Positions 58,037 to 64,000 of a DNA stretch of 64,000 nucleotides are shown one piece after another; positions within the stretch are counted from its first letter, which is position 1, and each line of letters opens with the position of its first letter. A model generated the notes under the pieces. It was given only the letters and a program-made list of their open reading frames with translations, had not been told where the DNA came from and did no database searches. Origin of the DNA: Rotaria sordida (Eukaryota > Rotifera > Eurotatoria > Philodinida > Philodinidae). The position numbers were made by a program, and so were the translations under genes. The DNA is taken from NCBI GenBank assembly GCA_905250125.1, contig CAJNOL010000361.1, positions 88,448-152,447 of the forward strand, read 5' to 3'.

Positions 58037-59259
58037 CTTAAGTCAAAATCACTGTTTGGTCACCAGAATTGATCATAATTGTTAAATTATCCATAAATGT
58101 GGATATGATATGCGGATGACAATCTTTGGTAAATGGTAACCAACGATCGATGGATGTACTTGTTTTATATTGTTACTTTGAAAGACTTTTATTATATAAA
58201 ATGAATTATTCCTTTTTATTCTAGCTCACAATAAACATAAATTAGTGGCAAATCAATAAGATTAATTAGCAATCCAATATTTTAGAATATTAGTAGTTTT
58301 TTTCTTTACTAACAATTATTTTATTTTATTTTATTCTAATAAAATACTAACAAGTGTGATGTCGATATTTATCAAACAAACATGATAATAAAAAGTACCT
58401 TAACGTTCGCCATTCTCGTTGTTCTTCTATACTTTTAGTTTCATCAGAAGAAATACTTCGATAAGAACCAACAACAGTAGAAACGAAAAGAAAACCGCGT
58501 AAAAAATAATAATCTATTTCATCATAGTACCAGAAATACATAAATGAGCTTCACAATGCGTGACGGATCAGTCGGATATGGAATGTGGTTTCTCTTTCTA
58601 TTGATATCGACAGGAGTGTAGGTGCGTGGTTTTGTGGAACTCACGTATGTTTTCGAAGAAAATAGTGAGTATAAGTTTTAAGTTCAAGGTTTTCCGATTC
58701 CCCCCGCGCCCCATTACAGACCTCACCAGCCTCGCACAAAAAACTTCAGCTTTATTGAACAATAAAAAAGAATGGTTGAACAGTATGAAGAATATGAGTT
58801 TGACTATTATACAATATTTCAATATTTTCATAATTATTTGAGAAAAATTAATATACACTTGATGAAGTTCTGAATACTGTAATCGTTGATCCTTTTTAGA
58901 ATTCAAACTTGCATGTTAAGATAAAGAATAAAGAGTAGTAATACATATTGATCTGTCGTACTGATGATTTAATCAATACGAGAACCATGATTCGATCTTT
59001 TTACCAGTGCTAGAACTAGACAGTATCAGCATTTATGAAGTAATTGAGATGTATGATAGTGTAGTAAGAGCGCATAATACATGTAAACTGCATTATTGTA
59101 CTATTCATATTCATGAAATAATCGATGGTGAAAATAATCTCAAATTAAAAAAAACAAAAAGTGATTAGTATCGAGTATGTAGCAACAATAATAATAAAAT
59201 GGGGCGCACTCAAACGAAAGAGAAAGTTTTGTTTAAAATACAAAAATAAATGATAAATT
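58037..59259. other. Non-coding stretch between T3 and T4
   Basis: No conserved gene. A segment near 58630-58680 (TTTTGTGGAACTCACGTATG...) recurs inverted near 59465-59512 (...CATATATGTGAGTTCTACAA), bracketing block T4. Confidence 0.5.
58630..58680. repeat. Left copy of ~45-bp inverted repeat around T4
   Basis: Similar, inverted, to 59465-59512; both include GTTTTCGAAGAAAATAGTGAGT-like sequence. The pair is separated by about 790 bp including T4. Confidence 0.6.
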
Positions 59260-59450
59260 GGGTGTGGGTGCTACTGCTTTCCCCAACGCATACCCACACA
59301 CTAACGCCATTACCCACACCCACACAAACCTACCCCACCCCACATCCATACCCACACCCGCACTCACACACCCACACCACCCAAACCCATAGCCACACTC
59401 ACACACCCATACCCACACTCCTACTCCACACCCATAACCACACCCGCCAA
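59260..59450. repeat. Telomere-like block T4, mostly C-rich
   Basis: A short G side (GGGTGTGGGTG, 59260-59270), spacer CTACTGCTTTCCCCAACGCA, then about 160 bases of degenerate CCCACA/CACCC units to about 59450. Same orientation as the others but very asymmetric. Confidence 0.85.
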
Positions 59451-59464
59451 AACTCGATTTATAC

Positions 59465-59512
59465 TTACACTCACTATTTTCTTCGAAAATATATGTGAGT
59501 TCTACAAAAGGC
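59465..59512. repeat. Right copy of ~45-bp inverted repeat around T4
   Basis: Inverse partner of 58630-58680, lying immediately right of the C-rich part of T4. Confidence 0.6.
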
Positions 59513-59577
59513 ATCTTGTATCCTTGGAGCGACTATATAGATGGATAAAGTTTTTTATTGAGGACACTATCCAGGTC

Positions 59578-59825
59578 TAGGGGTGCACCAGTTCCAGTCC
59601 GACTGGTGAACTGGGGGGTACCATTTGAGTTGGGTTCCTAGTCCGACTGGTGAACTGCGGGGTACCATTTGAGTTGGGTTCCTAGTCCGACTGGTACCCA
59701 GTTCGACTTGTATCGAGTGGGACTGGAACTGATCCGACTGGTCACCAGTCAGAACTGGATACCCAGTCTGACTGGTCACCAGTCAGAACTGGATACCCAG
59801 TCCGACTGGGACTGGTGCATCCCTA
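59578..59825. mobile_element. Short hAT-type element with perfect 8-bp target duplication
   Basis: 248 bp. The left end TAGGGGTGCACCAGT pairs with the right end ACTGGTGCATCCCTA (one mismatch). TCCAGGTC flanks both sides exactly (59570-59577, 59826-59833). The inside is a mosaic of repeats built on GTCCGACTGGT, ACTGGTCACCAGT and CAGAACTGGATACCCAGT, including a direct repeat with GGGGTACCATTTGAGTTGGG twice. Non-coding, non-autonomous. TAGGGRTG ends and 8-bp duplications are typical of hAT. Confidence 0.9.
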
Positions 59826-59833
59826 TCCAGGTC

Positions 59834-60339
59834 GAATAAAACGGTCAGTAAATGATCATAAACGATAAAGATACGGTAAACTACAGTGATCGTAACGGCT
59901 GATCGTTTACAAATGATCGTATACGATCAAAGAACGATGAAATATGATAATGTTTACGATGACCGCTTACAGAGCACCGTAAACACTACGTATTCTAGTC
60001 GTAATAATAAAAAGGTGTCAAACAACGTGAAGACACACTTTCAACAGGAAAAGCGGTTTTTTTCTTTACGTCTATGGAGAATGCACAAAGAAATCCTACC
60101 TTAATACAAAAACGTTCGAAATAAGCACTGTAGTACTATACATCGATTGCGGCGCCCCTTAGAAAAACTATTGAAAAATGGTAAAACTTCTTGAAACTAG
60201 ACCTTCATACGCTTTAAAGCACAAGTTAAAGAGATTTACGGAATTCCATTGAGGTTTTTATTTTTCTTCTTTCTAATGATGCTCAAGGTTGAGCATAATA
60301 TTTATATAAGTGAATGACTTTTTTTTGTTTAGATTATTA
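59834..60339. other. Spacer with ATCGTAAACGATCA words
   Basis: The left part (59840-59990) is rich in short permuted ATGATCGT / ACGATCA / GTAAAC words, a degenerate tandem structure. No gene. Confidence 0.45.
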
Positions 60340-61060
60340 TGAACAACGTCGTTCATAAGTAAATATAGATTTGACTGAATAGAGAAATTTATTTTTATTC
60401 AAATTAATGTCAACAACGCCGTTCATAAGTAAACAGGGACCGCTTGAAGGAGTCGGATCAGAGAAATCGATCCTAAAATCGGAAAAATTTTTACAGATTT
60501 TTTCCTTTAAAATCGAAGAAAATCGGCTCGTAATATTCTCCTAAATTAGATTTTTTTCAGTTTTGGAGAAGTATATTAAACAATTTTCTTCACACTTAGA
60601 TTTTTCCGGTTTTGGAGAAATTTTTATAATTGATTTCTCCGTAATCGAGAAAGTTGCCTAAAAATGTTCTCCAACTTGAGTTTTCTCCGATTTTGGAGAA
60701 ATATATTAAACAAATTTCCATAAATTCAGAGAAAACTCAAGTTGTAGAATACTGTTAGGCGATTCTCTCCGATCTTGGAGAAATTCGTATGATGTATTTC
60801 TCCAAAATCGGATAAATTTGCTTAATAAATTTCCCACAATTGGAGAAAATTACTTAGTAAAATTCCCAAAATCTTCAAATTTGGAGAAAGTCCCAGTTAA
60901 AATTTTTCGAAGCAGAGGAAAGTAATTCCCCATCCCCCCGTTCGCGCCGCCCCTATAAGTAGATATACACTTCACTAAATAAAAAAAATTTTTTTCAAAT
61001 TAATGTGAACAACATCATCCACAAATAAATCGAAATTCATCAAATAAAATTTTTCTTACG
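60340..61060. repeat. ~70-bp tandem triplet, middle copy split by hAT MITE
   Basis: Copy 1 is 60340-60408 (GAACAACGTCGTTCATAAGT...). Copy 2 is 60409-60433 continuing at about 60964-61003. Copy 3 starts near 61004 (GAACAACATCATCCACAAAT). The second copy is interrupted by the 522-bp hAT-derived element, which dates the insertion after the tandem duplication. Confidence 0.8.
60434..60955. mobile_element. Non-autonomous hAT element made of subterminal repeats
   Basis: 522 bp. The left end CAGGGACCGCTTGA and right end TTCGCGCCGCCCCTA resemble the 14-bp ends of the full hAT at 43702-50055. Target duplication TAAGTAAA (60426-60433) / TAAGTAGA (60956-60963), one mismatch. The interior is almost wholly TCTCCGATTTTGGAGAAA-type motif in both orientations, the same core as the 33-bp array of the full element. 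The segment before the right end (CATCCCCCCGTTCGCGCCGC) also parallels it. No coding. Confidence 0.88.
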
Positions 61061-61551
61061 TATTTATAGTAAGACCCTCTCAAAATAGGATCTCCAAGCC
61101 AGAACGCACTATTGAGCACACTTGGTGTATATATTGGGGAACGATAGTTACACATTAAAAAAAATTCCGCCTTATATCTTTTCTTAGCAGAGCTAGGTCA
61201 ATTTTAGTAGTCATTATGATGCCTCCAGCATTCTTCAAGAGCATTTAACTACCTTAAGGCATAGAGCTGATTTTCTTCCTTTTTATTTTAAAGAAGATAC
61301 TTGGGGCTAGCACCTCTCGCCATCTGTTTTTAAGTTTCTTCTTTTTGTTACTTTTTTATCCATGTATCAGGTCATGAATCCTGAGAAAAATACAAAATCC
61401 TATGAGAATATCGGGATTTTAAGGAAAAATAATAACATTTTTTCTTTGTTTAAGCTTTTTTCAAAAAAAGGGTCACGAGAGTCGCTAGCCCTAAACATGA
61501 GCTTTCAACCAAAAAAAATATTTGACTTTATCTTATACTGTGATAGAATGA
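61061..61551. other. Non-coding stretch before T5
   Basis: No gene or repeat terminus recognised. Confidence 0.45.
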
Positions 61552-61596
61552 GGGTGTGAGTGTGGGTGAATACAGAAAATATTTTTATCCACACCT
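61552..61596. repeat. Telomere-like block T5
   Basis: GGGTGTGAGTGTGGGTG, spacer AATACAGAAAATATTTTTAT, then CCACACC. The spacer shares AATACAGAAAATA with T7. Confidence 0.75.
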
Positions 61597-61605
61597 CAGA
61601 TTGCA

Positions 61606-61613
61606 TGACGTCA
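61606..61613. promoter_or_regulatory. CRE-like palindrome TGACGTCA
   Basis: A perfect TGACGTCA about 250 bp upstream of the small GC-rich reading frame, next to block T5. It matches the known CREB/ATF site, but an 8-mer alone is weak evidence. Confidence 0.35.
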
Positions 61614-61743
61614 CTAATCAAACAGAAGAAACCAAGGTGAAGTCATTTTGCTGCAGAGAAAACGCAAATAAATAGTGATGTACTGGTTATTTAAAGAGGT
61701 ATATTTTTCAGTGCGGCTGGCTTTCTCCTCGCTGAGTCATAGC

Positions 61744-61767
61744 ATATATATAACTTATATATAATAG
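61744..61767 (+). promoter_or_regulatory. TATA-box-like region of small reading frame
   Basis: ATATATATAACTTATATATA lies about 90-110 bp upstream of the ATG at 61854, followed by a pyrimidine-rich leader. Suggestive of a promoter. Confidence 0.4.
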
Positions 61768-61853
61768 ACAGTACTTCTTCAGTCATAATTCTCACCTATT
61801 CGTTTCCTTCGCTTCTTCTCCTTTCTCTCAACACTACATCCAAAGTCATCGTA

Positions 61854-62054
61854 ATGATACCAATCGCCGTTCTGATGGGACGGGTGGCATTACTCAGCTC
61901 AGAACTGCGCCCCGTCGCGATCGCTGCATTAGATGAGCTCACACGGCGCGGACTGACTTCTACAACGTTGAATTGGTTTCGCGAGGCAATGATTGCAGTT
62001 GGCTACAGTTCATACATCAAATATCTGGGCGACATAGCTGAAAAACTGTTTTGA
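61854..62054 (+). CDS. Small GC-rich open reading frame, unknown
   Basis: 66 residues, beginning MIPIAVLMGRVALLSSELRP and ending GDIAEKLF. It is roughly half G+C while all surrounding DNA is strongly AT-rich, and its codons avoid the AT bias of every other gene here. Flanks look gene-like: TATA-like sequence upstream, pyrimidine-rich leader, TGA stop, and AATAAA at 62084-62089 within 35 bp. The protein looks helical with alternating hydrophobic residues; I do not recognise a family. It could be a recent foreign insertion, part of a mobile element or virus-like sequence, or chance. Confidence 0.4.
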   Translation: MIPIAVLMGRVALLSSELRPVAIAALDELTRRGLTSTTLNWFREAMIAVGYSSYIKYLGDIAEKLF

Positions 62055-62083
62055 TGTAATACATATTTCAAAAAACTAACTCC

Positions 62084-62089
62084 AATAAA
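62084..62089 (+). terminator. Possible polyadenylation signal AATAAA
   Basis: Canonical hexamer about 30 bp after the stop of the small GC-rich frame. Common by chance in AT-rich DNA. Confidence 0.35.
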
Positions 62090-62756
62090 CTCGAACTTGA
62101 TTCATTAACTAGCGTGTTTTTCTTTTGCTGAAGTGCATACTATCAGGTATAAACTAAGCTCGAGTAGCTTGACGTTGCATGCTACGGCTGTCAAGCTTCT
62201 CGAACCAGTTAAGATTTTTGAGACTTACATATGCTAGAATGTCCGAATGGCAAGAATCTCACTTTTTTTTCAGAAGTCGTAGACCACGTTGAGTTATATA
62301 TAAAAGTAAATTTCAGCATTCGCCGACTTTTCCTTAGAGAGAAATCAAATTTACAAAACATTTTGTCGTTTGAGTTCCAGAAAAACAAAAACGAACCGCT
62401 TTTATGTCGAAGATCTTCAAAAGGAAAAGTGTCGAAATCAAAGTTGTAGAGGATAGTCCGAAGGATAGTTCTCAAAAAATTTCGAACCCGATTTCTATGA
62501 AAACTCTGAATAAACTTGCGAATGCAAAATTTTCGGATATCTATAAAAGACTCCAATACCAATGAACCAGACTTAGAGCTGGTACAGGACCAGCCGGCTT
62601 GTCGGTCACCGGTCCAGTCCGGTTGAACTTTTCAAAGTGGTCGGTTTTCACCGTTTTTTTTCACTTTTTGGAGTACTGAAACTACAGTCTACGGCAAAAG
62701 TTTAAGCGAATTTGCTTTTTTCAACTTGTTTTTTGGTATTTGTTTCTTTAATGTTT
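62090..62756. other. Non-coding stretch with CCGGT-rich patch
   Basis: The patch at about 62568-62655 (GAACCAGACTTAGAGCTGGT, CAGCCGG, GGTCACCGGTCCAGTCCGGT) resembles the interior of the hAT-type element at 59578-59825, but terminal repeats and target duplication were not found. No gene. Confidence 0.45.
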
Positions 62757-62857
62757 GGGTGGGTGTGGGTGTAGGATAAGACAAGACCAACATTTACATC
62801 CACACCCCGCATCCATATCTACCCACACTCACACCCACATCCACCCACACCCACACT
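62757..62857. repeat. Telomere-like block T6
   Basis: GGGTGGGTGTGGGTGTAGG, a spacer of about 25 bases, then about 65 bases of CCACACC/CACCCAC units. G-then-C orientation. Confidence 0.85.
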
Positions 62858-63200
62858 CTGTCTAGTGGGTTCCCGTTCCTACGAACGGAATCCAAAACTG
62901 TCATTCTTAACATGAAATAGTACTGCATGTCTAGTATAGTTGCTGTACATTTTGCGACATTCTATATGTATTATTCTTGTTGATATTCGTTGCAGCGGAT
63001 GGAATTATGTCAACAGGCAAGCTGATCGTATTTATAGAGAAAGAAGAGAAAAAGAAACACAAAAATGTTGCTATATTCTTCGAATACTTGGCGATGTGAA
63101 GACATACAGAGAGAAAATGACTAATACAATTAAATAAGAGGATGCTAGTACAGGCAGAGCAAACATGCCTGGAATATAAAATCAGCTAAGCAATTTCTTT
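62858..63200. other. Spacer between T6 and T7
   Basis: No gene recognised; an open frame at 62940-63137 has no family resemblance. Confidence 0.4.
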
Positions 63201-63308
63201 GGGTGGGTGTGGATGTAGGTGTAGGTGTGGGTGTGGGTCTGGGTCTGGATAGGGTATGGGTGTGGGTGTAGGTCAATACAGAAAATAATAGTGCCCGTAC
63301 CCACGTCC
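63201..63308. repeat. Telomere-like block T7, mostly G-rich
   Basis: About 72 bases of GGGTGTGG/GGTGTA units, spacer TCAATACAGAAAATAATAGT, then a short C side (GCCCGTACCCACGTCC). Asymmetric the opposite way from T4. Confidence 0.82.
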
Positions 63309-63501
63309 AATAACACGAAACGCGTCAGCGAAAATAGTCTGCATTTCTTTTAAATTAATTTTCATTCAAGCATTTTTATATTTATTCAATTTTAATTTGA
63401 TTTTCGACAAGAAATCAATTGCTGAAAAGCAAGAGTTGAGACTAGCAGATTGATTTGTATTATAATTAGAAATATAAGTCGATCTGTTTTCCAATTGATT
63501 T

Positions 63502-63521
63502 ACACACACCCACACTCACAC
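63502..63521. repeat. Short C-rich telomere-like remnant T8
   Basis: ACACACACCCACACTCACAC without a visible G-rich partner. Confidence 0.55.
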
Positions 63522-63850
63522 TTTATTGTAGGCGAATTCTGCTTTAATTTTAAAAGTAAAATTTTAAAGTGTTATGTATTGTTTCAAAAATTTTTCTTTG
63601 GATCTCTTATACTAATAATTAGACCACTTGATAAGATTGAGTTAGAAACATCAGAAATAATCTATTAGGTTATCGTGTTAACTTTACACATCCATTAAGG
63701 TGTTTGTTGAAATTCTTTTCGAATTTCGAATTTGTATCTTGTTTTTGATTTGAATTTTCTGAATTCGAATAATTTTTGAAACAGATACATGCCACTTGAT
63801 AGTACTTTATCAGTATAATCGAAATATAAAATTTGTATTGTGGTAACCGT

Positions 63851-63863
63851 ACACACCCACACC
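63851..63863. repeat. Short C-rich telomere-like remnant T9
   Basis: ACACACCCACACC without a G-rich partner. Confidence 0.5.
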
Positions 63864-63870
63864 TTATCGG

Positions 63871-63995
63871 AAACCAAAGAAATACCAGAATCCAAGGATT
63901 TCTTGGCACTTTAACCGGTCAGAATTGGTGGTAAAATAAAGAAATTCCAGGCTCTGAAGGATTTCATCACATTTTGTTCGGTCAAACTTAATCCA
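63871..63995. repeat. Two degenerate ~62-bp direct copies at window end
   Basis: CAAAGAAATACCAGAATCCA...GGATTTCTTGGCACTTTAACCGGTCAGAA and TAAAGAAATTCCAGGCTCTG...GGATTTCATCACATTTTGTTCGGTCAAAC follow one another. The array may go on beyond the window. Confidence 0.55.
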
Positions 63996-64000
63996 AAAAC

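Noticed and set aside
62209..62562. 117-residue minus-strand frame
   Set aside because: No family motif, ordinary intergenic composition, and an overlapping frame on the other strand of similar quality.
1..64000. tRNA, rRNA or other structured RNA genes
   Set aside because: No A/B boxes with cloverleaf pairing or rRNA core sequences were recognised by eye; a covariance-model scan would be needed.

Overview
The window is AT-rich animal nuclear DNA. Genes have GT-AG introns, many of them 50-80 bp, and the proteins are typically metazoan: MAB21-like, IST1, an ADAR2-type RNA editase, an aldo-keto reductase, non-muscle myosin II heavy chain and AMP deaminase. Many short blocks of TGTGGG/CCCACA lie in the window. 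TGTGGG is, from established knowledge, the telomeric repeat of bdelloid rotifers. With the compact introns and low GC this suggests a bdelloid rotifer, perhaps Rotaria-like; the genus is a guess. Two runs of ten N (39355-39364 and 49515-49524) are assembly gaps.

Layout. At 1-1.56 kb (minus) is a broken MULE/FLYWCH-type transposase gene whose 5' end is cut by telomere-like repeats. At 3.07-4.70 kb (minus) is a two-exon mab-21-like gene. At 6.7-8.0 kb is a DNA-transposon relic with long inverted repeats. At 8.89-11.16 kb (minus) is a six-exon IST1 gene of the ESCRT-III pathway, with a hairpin MITE in one intron. At 15.96-20.73 kb (plus) is a nine-exon ADAR gene carrying a TA-flanked MITE in an intron. 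At 22.41-23.27 kb (plus) is an intronless aldo-keto reductase. At 27.43-40.95 kb (plus) is a non-muscle myosin II heavy chain of about 25 exons, with in-frame optional exons at both motor surface loops and two possible tails; one exon is apparently lost in the first gap.

From 41.9 kb rightwards mobile DNA dominates: a 939-bp foldback element, then a complete 6.35-kb hAT transposon (43702-50055). The transposon has 14-bp terminal repeats, an 8-bp target duplication, a six-exon transposase gene with three stop codons, a mariner inserted in one of its introns, and a 33-bp tandem array near one end. A TMEM205-like fragment and a broken retropepsin-like gene follow. At 54.6-57.2 kb (plus) is the C-terminal part of AMP deaminase, lacking its N-terminal exons.

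The last 11 kb holds no recognisable conserved gene. It contains six of the seven paired telomere-like blocks, two short hAT-type elements with target duplications, and one small GC-rich open reading frame with promoter-like flanks. All seven paired blocks read G-rich then C-rich on the plus strand, the orientation of an end-to-end telomere junction. This is the most unusual structure in the window.

The cellular genes do not form a pathway; they are independent housekeeping and developmental genes in a region repeatedly invaded by DNA transposons. All splice models were made by eye from reading frame and family similarity; none is backed by transcripts.
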